Part shown: piece by piece, positions 27,896-37,706 of the stretch
Position numbering within the stretch: position 1 is the stretch's first letter
Layout: every line of letters begins with the position of its first letter
Assembly: GCA_947488345.1 (NCBI GenBank)
Contig: CANKZQ010000001.1
Coordinates: forward strand, 1,067,501-1,131,500
Length of the DNA stretch: 64,000 nucleotides
From: an uncultured Flavobacteriaceae bacterium
GTDB lineage: Bacteria > Bacteroidota > Bacteroidia > Flavobacteriales > Flavobacteriaceae
Reading direction: 5' to 3'
Translations under genes and position numbers: made by a program
Notes under the pieces: model-generated
The model's input: only the letters and a program-made list of their open reading frames with translations
Told to the model about the DNA's origin: nothing
Databases searched by the model: none

Positions 27896-28582
27896 TTAAT
27901 CAATCGTAAATTGATGAACGTCTTTCAAAGAAGTATATTTTGATAGCGGATTTCTCTTCTCAAATGTTTCAAAATCAGCTGCAGTTTCCCATTCAACAAT
28001 ACACAATATATCTGGATCGTATACATAACCAAGAGGAGATGTTGCATCCTCCAGTTGTAAAATAAATCTTCCTCCGGATGCGATTACTAATTTGTGCCAA
28101 TTTTTATAAAATGCTTCAAGACTTTTTGAATCCCGTTGCCAAAACGAGGTTACAACGTTATATTTTTTTATGTTGATCGAGAATTTAATGTCTTTCGACA
28201 TTTCATAATATGCCAATCCGAAATATGTAAAAAGCCCTCTTCTTTGTTGATGAAAATCTGGCAAGCGCTTAGCTATATTTGAAATAAACCCTTCCCGTTT
28301 TTCTTTATTTGACCATTTTCCAAAGATAAAATTATCGGCTTTGTTATTTCCGAGCGTAAGTTTTTCAATTCGAAAACCTGGTTGAGGTTGATAGGTATAT
28401 TCGAATGCAATTGGAAAAGCAGTTTTCTTATAATTTTCAAAAAGTTCTTTATAATTTTCTACTGTACTCAAGACAAGAATATCGAGTACTTCGCCTTTTT
28501 TAAATTCAAATTTCTTAATAGTTTCTTGCGCATGAACGTTTGTAAATAATAGTACTGCCCAGACGAAAATAATTGTTCTCAT
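27896..28582 (-). CDS. Secreted hypothetical protein (possible ferredoxin-like barrel)
   Basis: 228 residues with a signal peptide ending VHAQ. Two similar halves each carry a strand-helix pattern: VLVLSTVENYKELFENYKK early and FWQRDSKSLEAFYKNW / LCIVEWETAADFETFEKRNP late. This resembles dimeric alpha/beta-barrel (ABM or DUF1330-type) domains. No catalytic residues can be assigned. It is 33 bases upstream of the membrane AraC gene on the same strand, so it may be part of that sensory unit. Confidence 0.6.
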   Translation of the reverse strand: MRTIIFVWAVLLFTNVHAQETIKKFEFKKGEVLDILVLSTVENYKELFENYKKTAFPIAFEYTYQPQPGFRIEKLTLGNNKADNFIFGKWSNKEKREGFISNIAKRLPDFHQQRRGLFTYFGLAYYEMSKDIKFSINIKKYNVVTSFWQRDSKSLEAFYKNWHKLVIASGGRFILQLEDATSPLGYVYDPDILCIVEWETAADFETFEKRNPLSKYTSLKDVHQFTID

Positions 28583-28766
28583 AAATTGATGTTTTTAAAT
28601 TATAAAACAAAAGAATCATAAACCATCCATACGAGCAAGGTTTTCACAGACCGAACCGTCCATATACCGTATTCGTACTTTATTATACCTTGATGATTAT
28701 TTTGTTTTTATCATATTTTCAACGAACTTAGATCACTCATAATTTTTATTGGTTGAATTATTTTCG

Positions 28767-29474
28767 ATGGCACTTAAACTTGGATATCTTATCTTGACTT
28801 TAACAACGATTATATTCTTGTTAATTATTGGCCTCAAAGCAATTAACGCATCGAGCTCCAACCCTAGTAGAGATAAAATCATACTAATCTTCGGTCTTGC
28901 AATTTGGCAGTGTTTTATTCTTTTTCTGTCATCTACGGATATACTCCTGTCTTATGAATTTCCTCCTCGCTTTGCTGTTGCTTTTATAATTCCTTCATTC
29001 ATTTTTACAGGAGTTTTTTTGTATCGGAGTCGAAATAAAAAATGGATTCATGCGATTCCAGAACAATGGATTATTTATTTTCAATCTTTTAGAGTTATCG
29101 TAGAGACGCTCTTCGTTTTTTCTGTAGCTCAAGGAATTTTAAATTATCACGTTACCATTGAAGGATACAACTTTGACATGATTTTTGGTTTTACAGCTCC
29201 CATCATTGCCTATGCCGTTTATGGTAAGGAATGGCTTCCAAAAAAAGCAATTCTTAGTTGGAATTATATTGGTTTAGGTGTATTAGCAAGTGTCATTTTT
29301 CTTTTTATCACTGTCATTTACAAACCTGAAATCTATGGAAGTGAAGTCCCATTACTACCATTAGAAGCCCTTACCTATCCATATGTGCTCATTGCAGGGT
29401 TTCTAATGCCCGTTGCTGTCTTTTTACATTTCCTTTCGATCATTCAATTGCGTAATAACACTCTCAATTCATAA
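28767..29474 (+). CDS. Multi-spanning membrane protein, unknown
   Basis: 235 residues from the ATG at 28767; a TTG at 28749 is in frame but only adds six residues. About seven hydrophobic segments cover the protein and no soluble domain is present. It lies 7 bases upstream of a membrane-bound LytTR regulator, so it may be its sensory partner. I do not recognise the family. Confidence 0.65.
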   Translation: MALKLGYLILTLTTIIFLLIIGLKAINASSSNPSRDKIILIFGLAIWQCFILFLSSTDILLSYEFPPRFAVAFIIPSFIFTGVFLYRSRNKKWIHAIPEQWIIYFQSFRVIVETLFVFSVAQGILNYHVTIEGYNFDMIFGFTAPIIAYAVYGKEWLPKKAILSWNYIGLGVLASVIFLFITVIYKPEIYGSEVPLLPLEALTYPYVLIAGFLMPVAVFLHFLSIIQLRNNTLNS

Positions 29475-29481
29475 ACAGTCT

Positions 29482-30273
29482 ATGCAAAATTTACGTCTGA
29501 GCACTTCCTATAAGAAACACTTTTTAGTTGCCTGTATTATTAGTGTTTGGCTCGTTGTTTTTTTAGTACTTATTGCCCCTTTTGATATTGCCGAGTTACC
29601 TTTTTTAATTCGATTAGAAATTTTACCCTTCTATGGTGTCATCTCTTGTAGTGCATATTTATTGTTAATTCCGATACAAAATTGGATATTTTCTAAATTA
29701 AGCAAGTGGACAATCGTGTTGGAAATTCTTTTCATTGGCGTTTTCAACACTATGGCTTGGATAGGCAGCTATTTTTATTATAAATCTGATATCATAAACG
29801 GCGAGTATACTTTTACAAAATTCACGACTGAAGTTTATTATCCAATATTTTTCGTACTGCTTTCAATACTTATTTTCGCTCGATGGTTCTTAAACAGAAA
29901 ATCACCAAAGAAGCCAATTGAAAAAATAGTTCTAACTGGTGATAACAAATTAGATATTTTACAAATAAACTTGGTCGATCTTATTTGTATCTCTAGTGCC
30001 GATAATTATATAGAAGTGTATTATTTAAAGGATAAAAATCTTCAAAAAAAATTACTAAGAAATACCCTAAAGAATATTCACACTAATCTTCCAAATTTAT
30101 TAAAAGTTCATCGTTCTCACCTGATCAATCCGATACATTTTAAAGAATGGAAGGATTCAAAAACACTAAGCCTGACCCAAATAGAAGTCCCTATTTCAAA
30201 AAAATACAAAGAAACTATTTTGACTATTACCGATTCATCCTTAAAATCGAATCATTCACCCCAAACTCCTTAA
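29482..30273 (+). CDS. Membrane-tethered LytTR transcription regulator
   Basis: 263 residues from the ATG at 29482, which removes a polar N-terminal extension overlapping the previous gene. Four hydrophobic segments (about residues 17-145) precede a C-terminal LytTR DNA-binding domain (about 160-255) with LICISSADNYIEVYY, LRNTLKNIHTNLPNLLKVHRSHLINP and the terminal IPVSKKYKE-like motif (VPISKKYKETI). There is no receiver domain, so it is not a classical response regulator; the membrane segments probably sense directly or via the partner 7 bases upstream. Confidence 0.86.
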   Translation: MQNLRLSTSYKKHFLVACIISVWLVVFLVLIAPFDIAELPFLIRLEILPFYGVISCSAYLLLIPIQNWIFSKLSKWTIVLEILFIGVFNTMAWIGSYFYYKSDIINGEYTFTKFTTEVYYPIFFVLLSILIFARWFLNRKSPKKPIEKIVLTGDNKLDILQINLVDLICISSADNYIEVYYLKDKNLQKKLLRNTLKNIHTNLPNLLKVHRSHLINPIHFKEWKDSKTLSLTQIEVPISKKYKETILTITDSSLKSNHSPQTP

Positions 30274-30533
30274 ATAGTGCAGTTTCAAAGAATTTCAACA
30301 ATACTTTTACACCAGGTTTAATTCTTATAATATCAAAAAATGCAAAAGTATTCAGTTTTAGTAATCTTCCTTTTCGTAGTATTCTGTCAATGCTTAAACA
30401 AAGAATAAGTTGGCCTGAAAAAAACAGGATAAAATACATTCAAAATGAACAAGAAGAAATTATACTCAGCAAAATATTTCTGTAAATAACAATATCTTTG
30501 CACTTAGTTAAGGACAACCCCTTTAATTGAAGA
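30274..30533. other. 260-base intergenic region with a -7 element
   Basis: AT-rich spacer between the LytTR gene and the orphan kinase. Short overlapping frames occur on both strands but have no family motif. TATCTTTG at 30493-30500 is a good -7 element, 33 bases before the kinase ATG, without a clear TTG at -33. I see nothing else in it. Confidence 0.45.
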
Positions 30534-32144
30534 ATGACCGAAGTGCTCAAAAACGTAAAATATTATGCCTTAGTATCAATAGTTTTAATTATTGGCGGAT
30601 TCCTTTTACATAATTTATTGACCAACTATAACAACTTAGAAGAGCAAAAGCAAGAGGAACGATTAAATAGGGCACATTTCGACGCCATGATTAGTGCTAA
30701 AGCCGGAATCGAAGTATATGCAACCCTGGTATCATCGCTAAAAAGTTATACCAAAAATTCAACTTCTTTCCCGCAAGAGAAACAATTGCAGCGTTACTTA
30801 AAAGACTTATTACATGAAATTCAATTTAACGATTCAATAGTTGTTAATTTTATCGATACGAGTCATGTATTTAAATATATCATAACGCCATCTCAATTAG
30901 ATGCCCCAAAGCTAAAAGGTGTCTCGGTCAAAAATTTCAGACCTCAGAGTAGAATTGACGAATTAGATAGTTTAATGCAAACGGAAGACATTAAATTATT
31001 TACTCCCATTAATTTAAGAGAAGGTTGGGCAGGTTTCCCTTTTAATTTTTCAGCTAGAAATAATAAAAATGAGATTCTTGGCTATATAACGCCGATACTA
31101 AATGTGAAATATCTACTCGACTATTTTTATGAAAACAATAATCAAGATACTTATGTTCATAAATTTTTAGTGAATGACAGTATTGATTTAACACGAGAAG
31201 CTTTTTATAATGGTGCTACTATTTATAACAAAACTAAAGATCCAGAATACTACAAAAATTTTAAGGCCGAAGATCAAGATTATATGTACTCAACGATACA
31301 ATTGTTTGGACTAAACTTAAAAATCGGTAGTGCCTACAAAGAAAAGCCAGTCGTCAATAGAAATATCAATAAAGTTGCCTATCTATGGTATTTTATTATT
31401 GGACTGTTGGTTTTTATAACCCTAAATCAGTATTTAAAAAATAGTCGCTTAAACAACAGCTTGCAATTGGCCAATAGTGAAGTTGTTTCTCAAAACGCAG
31501 CACTTGAAAAAAACCTATTTAAAATACAAACCTTAATCAAAGAGATTCACCACAGAGTAAAGAATAATATTCTCGTTATTTCAAACCTTCTATTCTTGCA
31601 AGAGCGTGAATATGATGATAAGAATATTAAAACAGCCCTTCAGGAAAGTAGAAACAGAATTAAATCGATGTCTTTAGTACATGAAAAATTGTACAATAGC
31701 TCCACCTTAAAAGACATCAAGATTAATGAATATGTCATACAATTAATTCAATCTGTTGAAGATATTGTGCGAAACGAGGCCATGTCCTTACACAAAGAAA
31801 TAAACATAGATAAGAATCTGATTTTTGATGCCGATACGACGGCGAACTTAGGATTAATTTTAAATGAGTTTCTTACAAATTCATTTAAATACACCTTTAA
31901 AGAAAATGAACAAAATAGACTAACGGTTGATCTAACCATTGATCAAGATTACTATCGATTTGTTTACCGAGATCATGGACTGGGTTTACCCGACAACTTT
32001 GATATCAAGACCTCTAAATCTTTAGGTATGCAACTTGTTCAGATCTTATCTGAGCAGTTAGGCGGTACCTTTAAATACACGAAATCTCCAGAAAGTATTT
32101 TTGAAATACGTTTCAAACCCATGCCTATTCATCTAGTTGACTAG
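30534..32144 (+). CDS. Orphan HisKA_2-type sensor histidine kinase
   Basis: 536 residues: TM segment at ~11-30, an extracytoplasmic sensor domain (about 35-280), a second TM segment (about 283-303), a short coiled coil, then a HisKA_2 phosphoacceptor LIKEIHHRVKNNILVISNLLFLQ and a HATPase domain (NLGLILNEFLTNSFKYTF, DHGLGLP, SLGMQLVQILSEQLGG). No response regulator gene is adjacent. The 3' end overlaps the convergent brnQ by 20 bases. Confidence 0.92.
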   Translation: MTEVLKNVKYYALVSIVLIIGGFLLHNLLTNYNNLEEQKQEERLNRAHFDAMISAKAGIEVYATLVSSLKSYTKNSTSFPQEKQLQRYLKDLLHEIQFNDSIVVNFIDTSHVFKYIITPSQLDAPKLKGVSVKNFRPQSRIDELDSLMQTEDIKLFTPINLREGWAGFPFNFSARNNKNEILGYITPILNVKYLLDYFYENNNQDTYVHKFLVNDSIDLTREAFYNGATIYNKTKDPEYYKNFKAEDQDYMYSTIQLFGLNLKIGSAYKEKPVVNRNINKVAYLWYFIIGLLVFITLNQYLKNSRLNNSLQLANSEVVSQNAALEKNLFKIQTLIKEIHHRVKNNILVISNLLFLQEREYDDKNIKTALQESRNRIKSMSLVHEKLYNSSTLKDIKINEYVIQLIQSVEDIVRNEAMSLHKEINIDKNLIFDADTTANLGLILNEFLTNSFKYTFKENEQNRLTVDLTIDQDYYRFVYRDHGLGLPDNFDIKTSKSLGMQLVQILSEQLGGTFKYTKSPESIFEIRFKPMPIHLVD

Positions 32145-33429
32145 AAGAAAAATGCTGCATACTATTAATCAATACAAAAACTACAAGAGCTGGTAATACC
32201 CAACCTAAATTATATTGTGAGAGCGGAATCATCTCTTTTACACCTTGTAAGCTTTCTTTTGGTATTATATATCCTAAAAAATCGGGTATGCTAAATATAA
32301 ACGTAGCTAACACAACACTTCTAAACACCAACTTCGATCCAAATTTTTCGGGTACTACATTTAATAAAATAAGAACAATCGTTATAGGGTAAATAAACAT
32401 TAGTACTGGCAAGGCAATCACGACGATATCGTGAAAATTCATTTGTCCAACACCAATACCCACTAAACATCCTATAATAGCTGTTATGGTATATACCGCT
32501 TTAGACTCCTTAAAAAGCCCTTTAAAATAATCGGCAGTACCAGTTACTATTCCCACGGCAGTGGTAAAACAAGCCAATGATATCAAAACACTTAAAAAGG
32601 TATTTCCAACATTCCCTAAGGTTGCCAAGCTAATACCTCGTAACAACGTAGCGCGTTGCGCATCATTATTTAACCCACCATCGACGAATATTTCAGAACC
32701 ATAAAATGCCCCAACAGCAATCAAACCAGCATAGATTACAAACAGTCCTAGGCCGGCGATCAAGCCCGCTTTTTTGATCAATTCTTTTTTATCAGTTTGT
32801 GAAGTAATTCCTTTTAAGTTTAGTGAGATAATAACAACCCCACCGACCACTACGGCACCTATGGCATCGAAGGTTTGATAACCTTCTAAAATTCCGCTAA
32901 CGATAGGCGCTTCAAAGGCAGAAGGGTTCATTCCAATGTTACTTGAAAACAAGCCTATTCCAATCACTAAGAATAGAATAACAACGATAAATGGTGTTAA
33001 ATACTTTCCAATAAAATTTAGGATCCTTGAACGATTTAATACAAATAACAACACCAAACCGAAATAAATGCTGCTTGTAATGATTGGTTTTGAACCAAAC
33101 ATTGGATCAATGGCAATTTCGTGCGTAGCCGAAGCTGTTCTTGGCGATGGTAAGGCAATAGAAATAATATACACTGTTACACAATACACGATACTAAAAA
33201 CAGGCGATACTTTTTTGGCAAAATCATACATCGTGCCTTGCAAACGGGCGTGTGCCAAAATACCTAAAATAGGAATCACTACCGCCGTAATCATAAATCC
33301 GACAATAACCCAAAACCAATCGTTCCCAGCATTGTATCCTAATAAAGGTGGCAATAATAAATTACCTGCCCCAAAAAAAAGCGAAAATAATGCGAAACCC
33401 GTTACCAGTATTTCTTTAGTTTTGTTCAT
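32125..33429 (-). CDS. brnQ: Branched-chain amino acid carrier BrnQ
   Basis: 434 residues from the ATG at 33429; the longer frame adds a non-hydrophobic extension and covers the divergent promoter region. About twelve TM segments with the family signatures ALFSLFFGAGNLLLPPLLGY, PSPRTASATHEIAI and IASLACFTTAVGIVTGTADYF-like stretches. It is a sodium-coupled importer of Leu, Ile and Val in the inner membrane. It is divergent from the alpha/beta hydrolase, with only 31 bases between starts. Confidence 0.94.
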   Translation of the reverse strand: MNKTKEILVTGFALFSLFFGAGNLLLPPLLGYNAGNDWFWVIVGFMITAVVIPILGILAHARLQGTMYDFAKKVSPVFSIVYCVTVYIISIALPSPRTASATHEIAIDPMFGSKPIITSSIYFGLVLLFVLNRSRILNFIGKYLTPFIVVILFLVIGIGLFSSNIGMNPSAFEAPIVSGILEGYQTFDAIGAVVVGGVVIISLNLKGITSQTDKKELIKKAGLIAGLGLFVIYAGLIAVGAFYGSEIFVDGGLNNDAQRATLLRGISLATLGNVGNTFLSVLISLACFTTAVGIVTGTADYFKGLFKESKAVYTITAIIGCLVGIGVGQMNFHDIVVIALPVLMFIYPITIVLILLNVVPEKFGSKLVFRSVVLATFIFSIPDFLGYIIPKESLQGVKEMIPLSQYNLGWVLPALVVFVLINSMQHFSSSQLDE

Positions 33430-33460
33430 TAAGTTTGAATTTTTTTCGAATATACTTAAA

Positions 33461-34243
33461 ATGATTTTACAACATAAAGGAATCAATCTTTTTTACACAG
33501 ATACTGGTGAGGGCTCGGCCATTGTTCTTTTACATGGGTTCTTAGAAAACGCATCGATGTGGGACACCATTACCCCGCATTTCTCAAAAAGAAATCGAGT
33601 TATCTGTATCGATTTATTAGGACATGGTCAAACCGAATGCTTAGGATATGTTCATACCATGGAGGCAATGGCGGAAGCCGTTGATACGATTTTACAACAT
33701 TTAAAAATTAGACGTTCTATTGTTATTGGCCATTCGATGGGTGGCTATGTGGCACTCGCTTTCGCGGAAGCACATCCAGATGCCGTTAAAGGATTATGCT
33801 TACTCAATTCTACCGCAAGAGCAGACTCTGCTGTAAAGCGTAAAAACAGAGATCGAGCCGTCAAAATTGTAAAACAAAATCACAAAAGTTTTATACGAAT
33901 AGCTATTGCCGATTTATTTAGACCGAAAAACAGAACTATTTTCTCAAAAGAGGTACGACAAGCAAAAAAAGAAGCGCTAAAAACACCGCTACAAGGAATT
34001 GTAGCTGCACTTGAAGGGATGAAAATTAGAAATGATCGCGAAGTATTACTCCATTTTTCACCCTATAAAAAAATGATGATTTTAGGAAAAAAAGACCCTG
34101 TCTTAGCCTACCCTGCCATTCTTGAACAACTTATCAATACCGAAGTTGCACTTGTAGAATTACCTGATGGGCATATGAGTCATATCGAAAATTTTGAAGA
34201 AACCTTAAAAGCCATTAAATCATTTGTTAAATCTTGTAATTAA
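33461..34243 (+). CDS. Alpha/beta hydrolase
   Basis: 260 residues from the ATG at 33461; longer frames run through brnQ and are rejected. The canonical fold is visible: VLLHGFLENASMWDTI (oxyanion region), the nucleophile elbow GHSMGGYVALAFAEAHP, Asp in LGKKDPVL, and the catalytic His in DGHMSHIEN. No signal peptide, so cytoplasmic. Closest by eye to BioH/MhpC-like esterases; the substrate is unknown. It shares a 31-base region with the divergent brnQ. Confidence 0.9.
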   Translation: MILQHKGINLFYTDTGEGSAIVLLHGFLENASMWDTITPHFSKRNRVICIDLLGHGQTECLGYVHTMEAMAEAVDTILQHLKIRRSIVIGHSMGGYVALAFAEAHPDAVKGLCLLNSTARADSAVKRKNRDRAVKIVKQNHKSFIRIAIADLFRPKNRTIFSKEVRQAKKEALKTPLQGIVAALEGMKIRNDREVLLHFSPYKKMMILGKKDPVLAYPAILEQLINTEVALVELPDGHMSHIENFEETLKAIKSFVKSCN

Positions 34244-34286
34244 CTCACAAATTTTCCGTCAATTTGTCTATCAAATTTATCCAGTA

Positions 34287-35417
34287 ATGAGGACACTAAT
34301 TCCATTTCTTTTTTTCTTGACTTTTGTAACATCCTGTGTACAAAAAGAAAACAAAACAACTGAGATCAGCGGTCGTATTTCTCCAGCATCTGCAGCCTAT
34401 ATTATTTTACAAAAAGAAACAGATATTGAGCGTAAAATAACCGAGACCATTGATACGATAACAGTAGATGATCAAGGTACTTTTCGTGCTTCATACAACA
34501 TCGAACCTTATCTATATTCTCTAAAGTTTCCTAATAAAAAGAGTGTCAATTTAGCTCTCGGCGAAAACCAACGTGTTTACATTGATATTAAAAATTACAA
34601 CACCGAAATGGTTACAGTATCGATTTCTGGTTCTCAAGATGCAGAAGAATTAAGTGCTTATGAAAACTTTAGAATTTCATCGTTAGATAGCTTAGTAGAA
34701 ACAGTAAGACGTGATATTAAAGAATTGAAGAAAGCCGAAAATCCAGACTCCCAAAAAATTGCTGAATTAGGTCAGCTCGAGTTATTAAACTACGATAAAC
34801 ACTTGGACGAATTAAATAGGTTTATAAAACATAACATGAGCACTACCACGGGTCTTTATGCTACTTCTCTGCGCTGGAAAGGAGCTCAGAACTTTGCTTT
34901 TTTTGACTCATTGGCTACCAATTTTGAAATCACCCATCCCGAACTCAAGATTACAAAAAAAATACGCGAAAAGGTAACCCGCCTCCAGCAAACAGCAATT
35001 GGAGGAAAGGCGGCTGATATTCAGTTGTCCACTGCAACCGGAGCACCCTTGAAACTATCGTCTATACAGGCGAAATATATTTTGGTTGACTTTTGGGCGA
35101 GTTGGTGTGGTCCATGCCGAAGAGAAAGTGCAGGTTTAAATGAAATTTATAATACCTATACAAGAAATGAATTTGAAATTTATGGTGTTTCTCTAGATGA
35201 TAAGAGGCAGAAATGGCTAGATGCTATAGAAAAAGACAATCGTATGTGGCCCAATGTTTCTTCATTAGAACGTTTTAAAACTCCGGCAGCCTATGATTAT
35301 GCAGTGACTGCCTTACCAGATAATTATTTGATTGATCAAAACAGAACCATTATTGCTAAAAATATTCATGGTGATGAATTGGTCAATTTGGTAAACAAAC
35401 TACTCGTCGAAGACTAA
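34287..35417 (+). CDS. TlpA-like thioredoxin-fold lipoprotein with DUF4369-type domain
   Basis: 376 residues from the ATG at 34287, which gives a proper lipoprotein signal (FLTFVTSC). An N-terminal beta domain of DUF4369 type (about 25-120) and a helical linker precede a C-terminal TlpA/ResA domain (about 240-376) with VDFWASWCGPCRRESAGL and the cis-Pro in ALPDNYLID. It is a periplasmic, membrane-anchored thiol-disulfide oxidoreductase, often linked to cytochrome maturation or to oxidative defence. The last 4 bases overlap the convergent PD40 gene. Confidence 0.9.
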   Translation: MRTLIPFLFFLTFVTSCVQKENKTTEISGRISPASAAYIILQKETDIERKITETIDTITVDDQGTFRASYNIEPYLYSLKFPNKKSVNLALGENQRVYIDIKNYNTEMVTVSISGSQDAEELSAYENFRISSLDSLVETVRRDIKELKKAENPDSQKIAELGQLELLNYDKHLDELNRFIKHNMSTTTGLYATSLRWKGAQNFAFFDSLATNFEITHPELKITKKIREKVTRLQQTAIGGKAADIQLSTATGAPLKLSSIQAKYILVDFWASWCGPCRRESAGLNEIYNTYTRNEFEIYGVSLDDKRQKWLDAIEKDNRMWPNVSSLERFKTPAAYDYAVTALPDNYLIDQNRTIIAKNIHGDELVNLVNKLLVED

Positions 35418-36346
35418 TCATTATTGATCAATTCTTTTAAGTCGATTGAATACAATCGATTTAACCCTTTTGGAGTAGTGCCATATAACTTCAAAAAAGA
35501 TCTTATATCTAGTGGCTTTTCATAATATCGCTTCACGTCTGTCTTTTGACTTGTGAAATAAAAAATACCTGACGTCATATCCACAAAAGGGCAAAAATCC
35601 AAATATTCTGAATTCACCTTACCCAGCAATGTGGCTTTTGACCAAACATCATTTTCGTTATAGCTTATATATAAATCACCGCGACCTTTCCCTTCCTTAG
35701 GTCGTTGTCCACTAAAAATTAAATACCGTTCGTCAGGAGCAACAAATGCATTAAACTCAAAATATGCTGTATTCACGCCTCCTTTAATAGCTATGGGTTC
35801 ATTATAAACACCTTTTTTTAATCTACTCACAAATATATCTTCTCTTCCTACTGCACCCTCTCGTTCGGCAGTAAAATAAAGGTCTCCATGTTTAGTTAAC
35901 GACGGGTAAAACTCGTTTCCCTTTGTATTAATTGGTGCTCCTAAGTTTTTTGGTTTTGACCATATATTTCCAATCCTATCGACATACCAAATGTCATAGT
36001 CTTTAGGCTTAATCGAATCTTTGTGTACGGGCCTATTAGAAACAAAGAACAACCTTTTCCCATCTAAAGAAAATGCTGGTTCTATGTCTCTATAGTTTCC
36101 TGTAAAGGAAACTGTTTTAGGGCCACTCCAACCTCCTTTATTCTTTTGTATATAGGTTATTAGAGCAACCTTACTTTTAAGATCATCTACAGTAAAGTAA
36201 ATTTCATTTCCATCAGGAGCTATAGCAATATCTCTGACATTAGGATAATTCTTAAAAAGTTCGGGTAAGAATGGAGTTGGTTTACTTTGAGAATAAAGGC
36301 TCAAGGAAATTAAGAATGCTAAACAAGATAGTATTGATTTAATCAT
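35414..36346 (-). CDS. PD40/TolB-like beta-propeller secreted protein
   Basis: 310 residues with a signal peptide ending LSLYSQS. Several WD40-like PD40 repeats are visible: IAPDGNEIYFTVDD, FSLDGKRLFFVSNRP, YPSLTKHGDLYFTAEREG, VAPDERYLIFSGQRP and ICPF-type strands ending in FYFTSQK. It is probably periplasmic or outer-membrane associated. Related proteins are common in Flavobacteriia and often labelled exported PD40 protein; no catalytic function is known. Confidence 0.82.
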   Translation of the reverse strand: MIKSILSCLAFLISLSLYSQSKPTPFLPELFKNYPNVRDIAIAPDGNEIYFTVDDLKSKVALITYIQKNKGGWSGPKTVSFTGNYRDIEPAFSLDGKRLFFVSNRPVHKDSIKPKDYDIWYVDRIGNIWSKPKNLGAPINTKGNEFYPSLTKHGDLYFTAEREGAVGREDIFVSRLKKGVYNEPIAIKGGVNTAYFEFNAFVAPDERYLIFSGQRPKEGKGRGDLYISYNENDVWSKATLLGKVNSEYLDFCPFVDMTSGIFYFTSQKTDVKRYYEKPLDIRSFLKLYGTTPKGLNRLYSIDLKELINND

Positions 36347-36413
36347 ACGACAGTTGATTTGGCTATCTTAAAGTTAAATTATAAAACCGTTTAACGAATA
36401 GATAAATACCTAA

Positions 36414-37466
36414 TTAACTCTTTTTTAACAATGAATTCCATCCTTGAGCAGTCAATTCAATTTTTTGATTTGCACGTGTGACCAAATGCATTCCTTCATT
36501 CTGATCAGTCATATGACCAATAACGGTTAAATGTGGGTTCGCCTTTATTTTCGGGTAATCAGCTGGGTCAATTGTAAACAATAATTCATAATCCTCTCCA
36601 CCGCTTAAAGCGACCATTGTGCTATCTATATTAAACTCTTCACAAGCAGAAATAACTTGTTGGTCTAAGGGTATTTTATCCTCATATAAATTACAACCTA
36701 CCTTACTTTGCTGACATATATGAATAATTTCAGAAGATAAGCCATCACTAATATCGATCATCGCTGTTGGTTTTACTTCAAGATCTGTAAATAATTGTGG
36801 AATATCACGTCGCGCCTCAGGTTTTAATTGACGCTCAACTAAATAGGTGTAATTATCCAAATCAGGTTGTGCGTTTGGATTGGCTTGAAAGACTTGTTTT
36901 TCACGCTCCAAAACCTGTAATCCTAAATAAGCCGCCCCGAGGTCTCCTGTCACGACCAATAAGTCTCCTGATTTGGCACCATTCCTGTAAACAATGTCCT
37001 TTTTATCAGCTTGACCAATTGCAGTAACGCTAATCAAAAGTCCTTTGGTCGACGAGGTTGTGTCTCCTCCAACAAGATCCACATTATACGTTTTGCATGC
37101 CAAATGAATACCAGCATACAATTCTTCAATAGCCTCTAATGGAAAACGATTTGATACGGCGATCGAAACCGTAATTTGAGTAGCGGTTGCATTCATTGCA
37201 TAAACATCAGAAAGGTTTACCATCACCGCCTTGTAGCCTAAATGCTTTAATGGCATATATGATAAATCAAAATGTATTCCTTCGACCAACAAATCAGTAG
37301 AAATCAAGACTTGTTTCTTACCAAACTCCAATACAGCAGCATCATCACCCACACCTTTTACAGACGATTTATGTGCTAATTTTATTGTATTGGTTAGATG
37401 TTGTATCAACCCAAATTCACCGAGCTCGGCTAATGAAGTTCTTTCTTCGTTTTTATCTTTTAACAT
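36414..37466 (-). CDS. thiL: Thiamine-monophosphate kinase
   Basis: 350 residues, full length for ThiL, which makes thiamine diphosphate from thiamine monophosphate. The AIR-synthase-like fold is clear: GVGDDAAVLEF, STDLLVEGIHFDLSYMPLKHLGYKAVMVNLSDVYAM, LVGGDTTSS, VVTGDLGAAYLGLQVLE, MIDISDGLSSEIIHIC and LSGGEDYELLFTI. It is a single-gene unit here; no other thiamine genes are adjacent. Confidence 0.96.
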   Translation of the reverse strand: MLKDKNEERTSLAELGEFGLIQHLTNTIKLAHKSSVKGVGDDAAVLEFGKKQVLISTDLLVEGIHFDLSYMPLKHLGYKAVMVNLSDVYAMNATATQITVSIAVSNRFPLEAIEELYAGIHLACKTYNVDLVGGDTTSSTKGLLISVTAIGQADKKDIVYRNGAKSGDLLVVTGDLGAAYLGLQVLEREKQVFQANPNAQPDLDNYTYLVERQLKPEARRDIPQLFTDLEVKPTAMIDISDGLSSEIIHICQQSKVGCNLYEDKIPLDQQVISACEEFNIDSTMVALSGGEDYELLFTIDPADYPKIKANPHLTVIGHMTDQNEGMHLVTRANQKIELTAQGWNSLLKKS

Positions 37467-37706
37467 ACAAAAGTGTTATGTACTTATAATTATTTATGAA
37501 TCAGTGAATTAATATAAATACTCCTAATTTAAATCGCTTGCAAAATTACAAAAGCTGACAGATAAATGATGATAAAGTTCAACTTAATTCTTTTAAAAAT
37601 GAAGTAAATTTAATTTCATCTACTATTATTGTACTACCGTTCAATTAAAATCGTTTATTTTGTAGTATTGCATGGTTTTTGATTGCACTAATTAAATTTA
37701 ACTATA

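Noticed and set aside
30147-30485. ORFs on both strands in the gap before the orphan kinase
   Set aside because: They overlap the LytTR gene or have no recognisable domain; composition looks like random AT-rich sequence.
33068-33460. Long N-terminal extension of the alpha/beta hydrolase ORF
   Set aside because: The extension runs antisense to brnQ; the fold starts at the ATG at 33461.
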